NCBI RefSeq assembly: GCF_900116285.1 | Contig: NZ_FPAJ01000001.1 | Coordinates: forward strand, 248,001-312,000 | Length of the DNA stretch: 64,000 bases | Source: Sulfitobacter marinus | GTDB lineage: Bacteria > Pseudomonadota > Alphaproteobacteria > Rhodobacterales > Rhodobacteraceae | Direction: 5' to 3' | Shown here: piece by piece, positions 53,744-62,828 of the stretch | Position numbering within the stretch: position 1 is the stretch's first letter | How the letters are laid out: every line of letters begins with the position of its first letter | Notes under the pieces: model-generated | Told to the model about the DNA's origin: nothing | What the model saw: the letters and a program-made list of their open reading frames with translations, nothing else | The model's database searches: none | Made by a program: the position numbers and the translations under genes

Positions 53744-54422
53744 CGGCGTATTCCTTTGACAGCTCGGCCAGCGGGGACACGTGATCCACAAAAACCCCTG
53801 CGCTGTGCACATCATCGGGGTCAATCGCACCCAGCGGCATAATGCTTTCGGATTCGACAATTACACAATCCGCTGCCATGGCCATCAGGGGGTTGAAGTT
53901 TCGCGCAGTCGCGGCAAAGGCGAGGTTGCCGAATGTATCGGCCCGGTCCGCGTGGATCAGGGCCACATCGGCGCGCAAAGCAGGTTCGACCACATAAGAT
54001 ACCCCCGCCATTTCAACGACCTGTTTGCCATGTGCAAGTTCGGTGCCGATGCCGATGTCACTCAGGATCGCACCAATACCAGCCCCGCCGGCGCGGATAC
54101 GTTCGGCCAAAATGCCCTGCGCATTAAATTCAACCTCAATCTGTTTTGTATTCATCAGTTCGATCGCGTGGCTGTTCAGCCCCAAATGGGTTGTGATCAG
54201 ACGTTTAACCTGACCGCTTTGCAAGAGATGGTCGATGCCCATGCCCGGCTCGTTCGCATCATTCTTGATCACCGTCAGGTCCCTTGCGCCATGTGCGACC
54301 AAGGCGTGGATCAGCGTCATGGGGGTACCCGGCACGCCAAAACCCCCGATCATGACCGTATGACCGTCCTTGATCCTGCCAATCGCCGCATCCATGGCGC
54401 ATGTCTTGTCTGGAAACCTCAT
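53730..54422 (-). CDS. 3-oxoacid CoA-transferase subunit A
   Basis: 230-residue alpha chain with the GGFGVPGTPMTLI glycine motif and the family segment GRADVALIHA-like RADVALIHADRADTFGN. Start overlaps the aminotransferase stop by four bases. Similar to AtoD/ScoA; the acyl specificity cannot be read from sequence. Confidence 0.93.
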   Translation of the reverse strand: MRFPDKTCAMDAAIGRIKDGHTVMIGGFGVPGTPMTLIHALVAHGARDLTVIKNDANEPGMGIDHLLQSGQVKRLITTHLGLNSHAIELMNTKQIEVEFNAQGILAERIRAGGAGIGAILSDIGIGTELAHGKQVVEMAGVSYVVEPALRADVALIHADRADTFGNLAFAATARNFNPLMAMAADCVIVESESIMPLGAIDPDDVHSAGVFVDHVSPLAELSKEYAVVQR

Positions 54423-55771
54423 GCGGCGTGCTCAACCGGCTGGCCGATCTCGGCGGCGAAGGCATCTAGCGCGTCCCGCAGGATCACCATCATTTCGCCG
54501 ATCTGCGCCTCGGTGATGATCAGTGGTGGGGCCAATAGGAAATGATCCCCCGCCGTGCCGCCCCGCGTGCGACGCGAATAGATGATCAAACCGCGGGCAT
54601 AGGCCAGCTCAACCAGCCGTTCATAGGCGTTTAGCGCAGGATCAAGCGGTTCCATGGTGCTGAGGTCCGACACGAATTCAAAGGCGGTCAGCAGCCCCTT
54701 GCCACGCACATCGCCGATAAAGGGATAGCGGTCCATCAAGGCGCGCAACTCGGCCATTAAAACTTCGCCCATCTTGGCGGCATTTTCGATCAATCCCTGA
54801 TCTTCCATTTCCTCTAGCACAGCGAGCCCAGCAGAGCAGGCCAAAGGGTTGCCCGCATAGGTAAACCCGTGCTGGAACCCGCCCGAGTCCAGTACCGGTT
54901 CAACGATACGCGCGCCTGCTATGATCGCGCCAAGCGGGGCATAGCCTGCGCCAAATCCCTTGGACATGGCAACGATGTCGGGCGTGATGCCCCAATGTTC
55001 GGCGGCTAGGAATTTGCCGGTGCGGCCTGCGCCGGTCATGACCTCGTCATAGATCAGCAGCACGCCGTATTCGTCGCAAATCTCACGGATGCGCCCGTAA
55101 TAGCTGTCTGGTGCGACCAAGGCCCCGGTCGAGGCACCGCCTACGGGTTCCATCACAAAGGTCAGCACGTTTTCCGGCCCTTCCTCCAGTATTCTGTCGC
55201 GCAGCAATTCGGCATATTTCAGACCGCGTTGCTCTTCGGTCAGGTTATCGCGGTCCAGGTAGGTGGCAGGCGCGTCGATCTTGGGCATGCCTTCCATCAT
55301 CGGGGCAAAGGGCGCACGCAAGGGATCATAGCCCGTCAAATCCAGCGCCCCAAGGGTGCAGCCGTGATAGGAGGGGAACCGCGAAATGACCCTGTGCCGG
55401 TTGGGCTGCCCTTGGGTAAGGGCATATTGCCGCGCCAGCTTTACCGCGCTTTCAACGGCCTCCGATCCGCCAGACACAAAGAACACACGGTCCAGCCCGT
55501 CTGGCGTCATCGCAACAGTTTTGGCGGCCAGATCCTCGGACGGGTGGGTGCGGAAATGCAAACGGTAGCCAAAGGTCGCCTTGTCCATCTGCGCTTTGAT
55601 CTTGGCCAGAACGCGGGGGGTGGAATGGCCGATGTTTGACACCATCGCGCCTGACGATCCGTCGATATACCGCTTGCCGTCTTCGTCGAAGAGATAAATC
55701 CCCTCGCCATAATCCAGAAAGGGGCGGGGGTTGCGGGATTGGTAAAACAGGTAAGACGCCGCGTCGGTCAT
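54419..55771 (-). CDS. class III PLP-dependent aminotransferase
   Basis: 450 residues. PLP lysine K271 in [14 protein letters not shown], cofactor-binding aspartate D242 in [13 protein letters not shown], and the phosphate-cup motif SGGSEAVE (100-107). Class III members act on omega-amino acids, beta-amino acids or GABA; the neighbouring 3-oxoacid CoA-transferase favours a keto-acid product. Overlaps the ATPase stop and the CoA-transferase start by four bases each. Confidence 0.93.
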   Translation of the reverse strand: MTDAASYLFYQSRNPRPFLDYGEGIYLFDEDGKRYIDGSSGAMVSNIGHSTPRVLAKIKAQMDKATFGYRLHFRTHPSEDLAAKTVAMTPDGLDRVFFVSGGSEAVESAVKLARQYALTQGQPNRHRVISRFPSYHGCTLGALDLTGYDPLRAPFAPMMEGMPKIDAPATYLDRDNLTEEQRGLKYAELLRDRILEEGPENVLTFVMEPVGGASTGALVAPDSYYGRIREICDEYGVLLIYDEVMTGAGRTGKFLAAEHWGITPDIVAMSKGFGAGYAPLGAIIAGARIVEPVLDSGGFQHGFTYAGNPLACSAGLAVLEEMEDQGLIENAAKMGEVLMAELRALMDRYPFIGDVRGKGLLTAFEFVSDLSTMEPLDPALNAYERLVELAYARGLIIYSRRTRGGTAGDHFLLAPPLIITEAQIGEMMVILRDALDAFAAEIGQPVEHAA

Positions 55772-56538
55772 TTGTTCGCCCCAAGGTGTTTGCCCAAGAA
55801 TTCACGGGTACGCGCCTTGGTGGGGTTTTTGAACAGAACTTCGGGCGGGCCCTCTTCGACAACCACACCTTGATCCATGAACAACACACGATCACAGACC
55901 GAGGCGGCAAAATCCATTTCATGGGTGACGATGATCATCGTCATGTCCTCTTCGGCCAGCTTTTTCATGACCTGGTTCACCTCATCCACCAGTTCAGGGT
56001 CCAGCGCCGATGTCGCCTCGTCAAACAGCATCAGCTTGGGGTGCATCGCCAGCGCGCGGGCAATCGCGACGCGCTGCTTTTGACCGCCGGACAGTTGCGA
56101 GGGGTAGTAATCGATCCGCTCAAGCATACCTACCTTGTCCAGCTGTTCTTCGGCCAGTTTGTCAGCCTCTTCTTTAGACAATCCTTTAAGCATCTTGGGG
56201 GCCATGGCGACATTGTCGCGGGCGGTCATATGCGGGAACAGGTTAAAGTGTTGAAACACCATCCCGATCTGCTGGCGCATCTCATTGATGTGCTTTTCAT
56301 ACTGCCGGTGCGGCAGCTTTTTATTGACCTGAACGCCGTCCAGCCAAATCTCGCCCTTGGTCAACGGATCAAGGTCGTTGATCGCGCGCAAAAGCGTGGA
56401 TTTTCCCGAACCCGAAGGCCCGATGATGGCGACGATCTGCCCGCGTTTCACCTTTAGGCTGATGTCTTTGAGAACCTCAAGATTGCCATATGATTTCTGC
56501 GCGTGACGGATGTCTACGAAGTCTTGTTTATCGGTCAT
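55768..56538 (-). CDS. polar amino-acid ABC transporter ATP-binding protein
   Basis: 256-residue GlnQ/HisP-type ATPase. Walker [13 protein letters not shown], signature [15 protein letters not shown], Walker [16 protein letters not shown] and switch histidine in [10 protein letters not shown]. Part of the importer with two permeases and a binding protein. Confidence 0.95.
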   Translation of the reverse strand: MTDKQDFVDIRHAQKSYGNLEVLKDISLKVKRGQIVAIIGPSGSGKSTLLRAINDLDPLTKGEIWLDGVQVNKKLPHRQYEKHINEMRQQIGMVFQHFNLFPHMTARDNVAMAPKMLKGLSKEEADKLAEEQLDKVGMLERIDYYPSQLSGGQKQRVAIARALAMHPKLMLFDEATSALDPELVDEVNQVMKKLAEEDMTMIIVTHEMDFAASVCDRVLFMDQGVVVEEGPPEVLFKNPTKARTREFLGKHLGANK

Positions 56539-56555
56539 TGTTTTGGCCTTGTGGA

Positions 56556-57212
56556 TCAGCGGGAAAGCGAAATGCGGCGTTCAATTTTACGCTGCACCCA
56601 TTCCATGCAAAGGTTGATGACATAGTAGAATGCCGCGGCAAGAATGTAGAATTCGAAAGGACGGTAGGTTTTACCGATCACGCGCTGGGCCGAGAGCGTC
56701 AGCTCGCTTACCCCGATGACTGACACCAATGCGCTGTCCTTGAGCAGGGCGATCATGTTGTTGCCAATCGGGGGGATCACGGCACGTACCGCTTGCGGGA
56801 TCACGACTTTGCGCAACGCTTGACCACGGCTTAGGCCGACCGTGCGGGCGGCCTCCATCTGCCCCTTGTCGACGGACAGGATCGCGGTTTGGATCAGCTC
56901 GGAGTTATAGACGGCAAAGTGCAGGCCCAACCCGATGACCCCGGCGACAAAGGCGGGCAGGTCAACGCCGATCTGCACCAAGCCGAAATAGATCAGGAAC
57001 AGCTGAAGCAGCAGCGGCGTCCCCATGAAAACCCAAGCAACCAGGCGAAACGGCTGCCGGATGATCCAAGGTGCATAGAGCGCGATCACCGCAAAGACGA
57101 TGCCACCGAAAAAGCTGATAATCGCAGCGACAACGGTAATGCCGATTGTCCATGCGCACCCCAGTAGGATAATGTCCAAGTGCTTGGGAATAATTGAAAA
57201 ATCTAGGCCCAT
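56556..57212 (-). CDS. polar amino-acid ABC transporter permease 1
   Basis: 218-residue HisM/GlnP-type permease with about five helices and the EAA loop [24 protein letters not shown]. Starts 18 bases after the second permease stop; its stop precedes the ATPase gene by 17 bases. Confidence 0.94.
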   Translation of the reverse strand: MGLDFSIIPKHLDIILLGCAWTIGITVVAAIISFFGGIVFAVIALYAPWIIRQPFRLVAWVFMGTPLLLQLFLIYFGLVQIGVDLPAFVAGVIGLGLHFAVYNSELIQTAILSVDKGQMEAARTVGLSRGQALRKVVIPQAVRAVIPPIGNNMIALLKDSALVSVIGVSELTLSAQRVIGKTYRPFEFYILAAAFYYVINLCMEWVQRKIERRISLSR

Positions 57213-57230
57213 CTGCTTTTCCTATTCCAA

Positions 57231-57878
57231 TCAGGTGATCTGTACTTTGCGGTCAAGCCAAGCAACGCCCCGGCCGACGACATAGATGATGATCATGTAA
57301 AGAACCCCTGCGAGCAGGAACATTTCAAAGGGCTTGTAGGTCGATCCGATATAGCGCTGTGCGGTGTAGGTCAGTTCAATCACCGAGATCGCCGCGACAA
57401 GCGCAGTCGCCTTGATCAGCATGTTAAGGTTCACCCCCAGCGGGCGGACCATTAGCCGTGCTGCCTGCGGCAAGATGATCTTATACATGGCTTGCCAGCT
57501 GCTTAGGCCCAAAGTGCGGGCGGCCTCGCGTTGGCCCTTGTCGATCGAAATGATCGCGCCACGGATTGTTTCGGTCATATAGGCACCCGCATTGATACCT
57601 AGACCGATTACACCGGCCTCGAAGGCGTCAAGCTGGATGCCGATCTGCGGGCCGCCAAAGTAGAGGATGAAGAGCTGGATCAGCGCGGGTGTGCCGCGAA
57701 ACACGCTGACATAGGCCGCGCCCAGAAATCGTATAAAGGCAAAGCGTGACAGACGGGCAGCGACACCCAGTATCCCGCAGAAAAGCCCAAGGATGGCCGT
57801 CAGGATCGATAGTAGAATGGTCAGTCCTGCCGCCTCAAGAAAGAACGGATAGACTTTGAGCATCAGGTCAATATCCAT
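57231..57878 (-). CDS. polar amino-acid ABC transporter permease 2
   Basis: 215-residue paralogue of the neighbouring permease, EAA loop REAARTLGLSSWQAMYKIILPQAAR. Together they form the membrane heterodimer. 95 bases lie between it and the binding-protein gene. Confidence 0.94.
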   Translation of the reverse strand: MDIDLMLKVYPFFLEAAGLTILLSILTAILGLFCGILGVAARLSRFAFIRFLGAAYVSVFRGTPALIQLFILYFGGPQIGIQLDAFEAGVIGLGINAGAYMTETIRGAIISIDKGQREAARTLGLSSWQAMYKIILPQAARLMVRPLGVNLNMLIKATALVAAISVIELTYTAQRYIGSTYKPFEMFLLAGVLYMIIIYVVGRGVAWLDRKVQIT

Positions 57879-57973
57879 GTCGCCCCTCCTTTTTCAGTCA
57901 TTGTGGTGTTTAGCTGCATGGCTCGGATGGCGAAGCGCCTCTCGCCGCGCTAACGGGCGAGAGGCGACAGGGC

Positions 57974-58750
57974 TTAGCGGATGTCTGCGCCAATCCACTT
58001 TTCAGCCAAAGCGACATAGGTGCCGTCTTCCATCATGGAATCGAGCGCCTTTTGCATTTCGGCGGCAAGCTCGGGGCTACCTTCGCGGATGGCAATGCCA
58101 GCGCCAAAAGGTTTCGTGTCCGGATCGTCGAACATTGCGAATTCTTGCTCTTTCGCTGTCATCGCAAGGATGGCCGCGATTGAATCGTTCACAATCGCAT
58201 CGACGCGGCCATTTTCCAGCTCAAGCAGCAGCTCAGGCAGGCCCTTATATGTGTTGATGTCATAGCCTTTTGCGCGGGCCCAGTCTTCGTGGGTTTCGCC
58301 CAAGGTTAGGCCAACTTTCTTGCCCTCAAGATCGGCAAGGCTTTTGATGTCGGAACCCGGTTGCGTAAAAATTGCGCGCTTGTCGGAATAGTAAGGACCA
58401 ACAAAATCGACAACTTCGTCGCGCTCATCCGTGATGGTCATGGAGCCTACGATTGCATCGTATTTATTGGCCAACAAACCGCCAATGATTCCATCCCATG
58501 CGGTGGTGACGATCTCGGCTTCCAAGCCCATACGCTTGGCTATCTCGGTGCCAACGGCGGGGTCAAAGCCAACAACCTCATTTTGATCGTTAACAAAGTT
58601 AAAGGGAGGATAGGCACCGGACATTGCGATGCGAATAACACCTTTTTCCTTTAGGGTATTAAGCTCTTCGGCCACGGCGGCGCTTAGGCCCGCGACGGCA
58701 AAGCCTGCTGCAACAACGGCAGTTTTCAGGATCGTACGACGAGAAGTCAT
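57974..58750 (-). CDS. amino-acid ABC transporter substrate-binding protein with Tat-like signal
   Basis: 258 residues from ATG 58750, preceded by GGAGACC; upstream start at 58831 would bury the signal. The signal peptide reads TSRRTILKTAVVAAGFAVAG then SAAVAEE, matching the twin-arginine pattern SRRxxLK. The mature protein is a type-2 periplasmic binding protein with IAMSGAYPPFNFV and MTITDERDEVVDFVGPYY, whose arginine in the loop binds the ligand carboxylate. First gene of the catabolic operon. Confidence 0.93.
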   Translation of the reverse strand: MTSRRTILKTAVVAAGFAVAGLSAAVAEELNTLKEKGVIRIAMSGAYPPFNFVNDQNEVVGFDPAVGTEIAKRMGLEAEIVTTAWDGIIGGLLANKYDAIVGSMTITDERDEVVDFVGPYYSDKRAIFTQPGSDIKSLADLEGKKVGLTLGETHEDWARAKGYDINTYKGLPELLLELENGRVDAIVNDSIAAILAMTAKEQEFAMFDDPDTKPFGAGIAIREGSPELAAEMQKALDSMMEDGTYVALAEKWIGADIR

Positions 58751-58840
58751 TTTGGTCTCCATGCTGGTTTTTGGTGAGTGATTCACCTGTGATACAAAGG
58801 CGGTTGGCCCGCTCTGCAAAAAGACTTGCACAAGAGAATT

Positions 58841-58893
58841 GTATCATGCAAATAAATAATACGCATCATAAGTATAGATGATAACTATGATAC
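58841..58893. promoter_or_regulatory. nested inverted repeats in the divergent operon/LysR promoter region
   Basis: GTATCAT (58841-58847) and ATGATAC (58887-58893) are exact reverse complements; inside them ATCAT (58865-58869) and ATGAT (58878-58882) repeat with an 8-base spacer. They lie across the LysR start and the AT-rich gap, typical of LysR-type binding sites. The outer pair overlaps the first codons of the LysR gene. Confidence 0.5.
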
Positions 58894-59846
58894 TACCGCA
58901 TCAAAACAGGTTTCCGTGGAACCTAGACTGGAACCTGCTACGCACCTTTATGGTGGTTGCGGAACAGCGCGGCATCTCAAAGGCTGCGGCCCATCTTGGG
59001 CTGAAACAACCAACGGTGTCGGCGGCCCTGAAACGGTTGGAACAGGCGTTTGGCCAAACGCTGGTGATCCGCAAACCGAACGAATTTTCGATCACCCGCG
59101 CGGGGCAGGTACTATACGCTGAATGCGCGGGTATTTTTGGCACCGTGTCACAGTTGCCCGCCATCATGGAGGAGGGGAATGCGGAACTGCGTGGGCATAT
59201 ATCAATCGCGATTACCAGTTCAGTGATCTCGGAACATTTTGATGAATTCCTCAACCGCTTTTCGAATGACCATCCCAACGTGACCTATTCCTTTTCGGTG
59301 TACGAGAGCGACGAAGTCGAGAAAATGGTGACCTTGAACCGGTCAAGTTTCGGGATTTGCCTGTTGCCGCGCATTCCCAAAAAACTGAACACCATGGTGC
59401 TGTATAACGAATATTTCGGGCTTTATTGCGGGGCAAGGCACCGCTTGTTTGGCGTAAAGGACATCGATCCGCAGGATCTCGAGGGCGAACCCTTTGTGGC
59501 CTTTCAGACAGAAGCCGAAGGTGGCCCGCTTGAGGCCGTGTCGATGCTACGCGCCCGGCTGAACTTGGCGCGCAACTGGCGCGGTGTGTCGTCGAGCCTG
59601 AACGAAATCCGGCGTATGATCATGGCGAATGTCGGGATCGGTGCGCTGCCGCTTCACGTGGCCAAACAGGATGTTGCCGCCGGACACATCCGCCAGCTGC
59701 CCCCCTACGAGGACCTGCCGCTGGTCAGCATATATCTGCTGAGCAATCCGGCGCGCCGTCACTCCGAGGCAGAGACTATTTTCCTGGCAGAGATCGAAGC
59801 AGAGCTGTCCGCCGTTGGCGTGTCGGACCGAACCTATGGAAAATGA
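58878..59846 (+). CDS. LysR-family transcriptional regulator of the catabolic operon
   Basis: 322 residues: winged helix-turn-helix at about 17-75 (LLRTFMVVAEQRGISKAAAHLGLKQPTVSAALKRLEQAFG) and an effector domain with ITSSVISEHFDEFLNRF and VGIGALPLHVAKQDV. Divergent from the binding-protein gene with a 127-base gap, so it is the likely local regulator. The second methionine (58887) is an alternative start. Confidence 0.93.
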   Translation: MITMILPHQNRFPWNLDWNLLRTFMVVAEQRGISKAAAHLGLKQPTVSAALKRLEQAFGQTLVIRKPNEFSITRAGQVLYAECAGIFGTVSQLPAIMEEGNAELRGHISIAITSSVISEHFDEFLNRFSNDHPNVTYSFSVYESDEVEKMVTLNRSSFGICLLPRIPKKLNTMVLYNEYFGLYCGARHRLFGVKDIDPQDLEGEPFVAFQTEAEGGPLEAVSMLRARLNLARNWRGVSSSLNEIRRMIMANVGIGALPLHVAKQDVAAGHIRQLPPYEDLPLVSIYLLSNPARRHSEAETIFLAEIEAELSAVGVSDRTYGK

Positions 59847-59895
59847 AGAGCCTTAATGTAGCGTATCATCAGGTATCGTAAAGCCGCCGGTTCAT

Positions 59896-60903
59896 CTAAT
59901 CCTGCAGGTGCGATTTCATCCAAAGCCGTGGGTTGGTGCCCATCACCCTTAGAAATTCCCGGTTGAAATTCGACTTGGTATTAAATCCGCTGGCGAACAT
60001 CGCGTCGGTTACTGATGCACCGTCTTGTATCATCAAACAGGCGTGCTGGACGCGGTGGGCATTAATATAACGCGAGACATTTTCGCCTTTGTACTTATTA
60101 ATCGCGCTCGAAAGCTGTTTTTCCGGTACCAGCAATTTTCGGGACAAACGCGACAGCGAAAGGTCGGGGTCAAGATAGGGCTTGTTGGTCTCGATATATG
60201 TCTCAAGCTTTTCGACAATGGCAGAGTCGCGCTTCCTGTCCTGTTCGGTATCGGGGCTGCGCTCGGCTTGGGGGGCATCTTGGCTTTCAATGGCGTGCGA
60301 CAGGCCAATCGCGCCCAAGATCAGCAGCGTGATCGACGACAACAGGCTGGGCAGCCAAAGCAACATATCTGAATGCCCCAATGAAATGCGGACCGCGATG
60401 AAAATATCGGTGGCCGCAGACCCGATCAAAGCAAGCGCCAGAACACGCCAGACCAAAACGATCAGATAGCCGTTTTCTAACCGGCTGTGGGGCAGGCTGT
60501 CTTCGCCTTGGCGCAGAACAATCAAGATAGCGAGGCCATATCCCGCAAAAAGAGAGGGGATCACCACGTCCAGCCAATCGGGGTTAACGATCATACCGAT
60601 CACCGCAAGGACAGGCCCGATTACCAGATGAATATAGATGTTTTGATTGCGCAGATGACCTGCCGATGCCTGTCGAAAGGCCAGCCAGGCGATTGCGGGG
60701 ATGATGGTGGCAAGAAGTGCTTGAACGATCCGCAGGCTAGGCACGCCGTAATATTGGACCAACGCGATGATTGCGCTTTGCACCGCGCAAACGGTGATCA
60801 GAACCAACAGCGTGATATGTGTTTTGCGGGTCAGCATCCGGTGCAGAACAAAGCCGAGCAGCAGTAAACTGACGATCATGGGAACGGGTAAAACTGGCAT
60901 CAA
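59896..60903 (-). CDS. AraC-family regulator with N-terminal membrane domain
   Basis: 335 residues: seven hydrophobic segments in the first about 205 residues, then a linker rich in charge and a C-terminal AraC DNA-binding domain (DPDLSLSRLSRKLLVPEKQLSSAINKYKGENVSRYINAHRVQHA... FASGFNTKSNFNREFLRVMG). It must sense a membrane or envelope signal. Divergent from a secreted hydrolase gene, which it may control. Confidence 0.9.
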   Translation of the reverse strand: MMPVLPVPMIVSLLLLGFVLHRMLTRKTHITLLVLITVCAVQSAIIALVQYYGVPSLRIVQALLATIIPAIAWLAFRQASAGHLRNQNIYIHLVIGPVLAVIGMIVNPDWLDVVIPSLFAGYGLAILIVLRQGEDSLPHSRLENGYLIVLVWRVLALALIGSAATDIFIAVRISLGHSDMLLWLPSLLSSITLLILGAIGLSHAIESQDAPQAERSPDTEQDRKRDSAIVEKLETYIETNKPYLDPDLSLSRLSRKLLVPEKQLSSAINKYKGENVSRYINAHRVQHACLMIQDGASVTDAMFASGFNTKSNFNREFLRVMGTNPRLWMKSHLQD

Positions 60904-61042
60904 GTAACGTCTGCTTTTCTAATTATCAAAGGTCCTAAATCCCGATCTGCACGACCTGAAACCGGATATCGGTCGTCTGGAACCATGCGAGCGGTTGAAT
61001 AGGGGTGTCAACATTCAAACCAAATATTCGAAAGGTTATCCG

Positions 61043-62065
61043 ATGAAACATATAGTTCTTGCCGCCGCTTTGCTGGTGCCTGTCGCGACTAGCGCATTTG
61101 CATCAGAGGTGGGGTTGATTGAACGGACCATCGCGGTCCAGCACCACAGTCACGAAATGGAAATGTCTGTCATGTTTCCGGCCACCGGGCAGGACAAAGC
61201 CATCTTTGGCGAAAACGCGGTGTTTTACGGCGCGCCTGTCCTTGAAAACGCAGACCCCGTGGCTGGGCAATATCCGGTCGTTCTGATGTCACATGGCTGG
61301 GGCGGAAACTATGCGCGGATGGCGTGGCTTGGTACGGGTCTGGCAGAGCGTGGCGCGATCGTGATTGCGGTCAATCACCCGAACAGCACGACCTTTGATC
61401 TGGATCTGGACGGGGCATTCAACCATTGGACCCGTGCGCAGGATTTGTCGGCCGCGTTGGACACCGTGATGCAGGACATGACCTTTGCGCCCTTAATTGA
61501 CGAAACACGCATTTACGCGGCTGGCTTTTCCTATGGCGGGTGGACCGCGCTTTCCTTGGGCGGTGTGCAGGCCAGACGGGATGGGCTCTATGACTATTGC
61601 GAGGCTGCGGGGCCTCAGTCGCAGTTCTGCGTTGAACTGGCCACGGCCGGACATGACCCGGCAACGCTGGACGCGCGGAAATATAACGCGTCCTACAAGG
61701 ATCACCGGATAAGCCGGGTTGCGGCGATTGACCCCGGTGTGACATGGGGCTTGACCTCCGCAGATATGCAGGAGTTTGACGCCCCGCTTTTGCTGATCGG
61801 ATTGGGTGAGGGCGATGACCGCCTTGCCGCGACCGACACAAGTACGGCGGGCAGCAATTTTGAAGCTTTGGTGCCGCAAGCGCGGGTTCTGGACATCGCC
61901 CCTGCCATGCACTTCAGCGCGCTAGGGCTGTGCAAACCGGCGGGCGAGGCGATCTTGCGTGAGGAAAAAGACGATCCGGTTTGCACGGATCCCGAAGGCA
62001 CGGACCGCGCGCAGGTCTTGAACACAATCGTCGAAGCGATGCTGGACCACTTTGATCTGGATTAA
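61043..62065 (+). CDS. secreted alpha/beta hydrolase, dienelactone-hydrolase-like
   Basis: 340 residues from ATG 61043 with AAAGG upstream. Signal peptide KHIVLAAALLVPVATSAFA then the mature fold: MSHGWGGNYARMAWL, catalytic nucleophile elbow AGFSYGGWTALSLGG (GxSxG), and a late HF segment APAMHFSA as the likely histidine. Resembles platelet-activating-factor acetylhydrolase/plasma-type predicted dienelactone hydrolases. Substrate unknown. Confidence 0.88.
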   Translation: MKHIVLAAALLVPVATSAFASEVGLIERTIAVQHHSHEMEMSVMFPATGQDKAIFGENAVFYGAPVLENADPVAGQYPVVLMSHGWGGNYARMAWLGTGLAERGAIVIAVNHPNSTTFDLDLDGAFNHWTRAQDLSAALDTVMQDMTFAPLIDETRIYAAGFSYGGWTALSLGGVQARRDGLYDYCEAAGPQSQFCVELATAGHDPATLDARKYNASYKDHRISRVAAIDPGVTWGLTSADMQEFDAPLLLIGLGEGDDRLAATDTSTAGSNFEALVPQARVLDIAPAMHFSALGLCKPAGEAILREEKDDPVCTDPEGTDRAQVLNTIVEAMLDHFDLD

Positions 62066-62118
62066 CAACGATAAGGCATGGTGGTGGCTGTAGCCATCAC
62101 CGTGCCGCAATGCGATTT

Positions 62119-62766
62119 TCACACAACCATGCCCGCCGCGCAAAAGCGAATAAGGCGGTCGATTTGCGCCTCCTCAGTTGAATATCCCGCGCCCAACGCG
62201 CCAATACGCTCTCGTGAGGTCAGCAAAGCAAGCATGGCGGCGACGGAAAACGCGAACCCTTCGGCAACCTGTTGTCTGGATGCATGGGGAAGCAGCTTTT
62301 GAAGCTCCGCCAAGAATAGCCCGGCCGTCGTGTCGAAACATTCAGCCGAGATATCGCGCCAACGGTCGTCAGCCGACACAAACGCAACCAGCCGTGCGTA
62401 ATCGCGCCAAGCGGGGTCTTGTGCTGAAAGATCAAAGAAGGGGCGGACAAAGGCGGCGACGACAGCCTCAAGCGGCGGCGTGCCTGCCGATTTCTCTTGT
62501 TCAAGCGCGGCCAACCTGACCCGTGATAATGTATCAGCCCGGCGTGCAACAGTCTGATGAAACAGCGCTTTCTTGCCGCCACCGTGATGGTGGATCGTGC
62601 CCACAGGCTCACCCGCTTCTGCTGCGATGTCGCGTATCGTGGCACCATCATATCCGCTGAGGGCGAAAATTTTCTCTGCCGCATCGAAAACACGGGCTTT
62701 CGTCTCAAGTGCGCGCTTTGAGGGGGCTCTTTTTCGCTTGGCATCAAGGGGTTGTACGTTTGTCAT
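62119..62766 (-). CDS. TetR-family transcriptional regulator
   Basis: 215 residues from ATG 62766 (AAGGT upstream); a longer start would run into the operator palindrome. N-terminal HTH ETKARVFDAAEKIFALSGYDGATIRDIAAEAGEPVGTIHHHGGGK and a CerR-type C-terminal ligand domain (AQDPAWRDYARLVAFVSADD). Divergent from the monooxygenase gene. Confidence 0.92.
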   Translation of the reverse strand: MTNVQPLDAKRKRAPSKRALETKARVFDAAEKIFALSGYDGATIRDIAAEAGEPVGTIHHHGGGKKALFHQTVARRADTLSRVRLAALEQEKSAGTPPLEAVVAAFVRPFFDLSAQDPAWRDYARLVAFVSADDRWRDISAECFDTTAGLFLAELQKLLPHASRQQVAEGFAFSVAAMLALLTSRERIGALGAGYSTEEAQIDRLIRFCAAGMVV

Positions 62767-62785
62767 GAAAATACCTTGCCTTAAA

Positions 62786-62801
62786 TTGAACAAGTGTTCA
62801 A
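62786..62801. promoter_or_regulatory. palindromic TetR operator candidate
   Basis: TTGAACA (62786-62792) and TGTTCAA (62795-62801) form a perfect 7-bp inverted repeat with a 2-base centre between the divergent TetR and monooxygenase genes, which suits a TetR dimer acting on both. Binding is inferred. Confidence 0.7.
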
Positions 62802-62828
62802 GTTAATGATTAACAAAGGGAGGACGCG

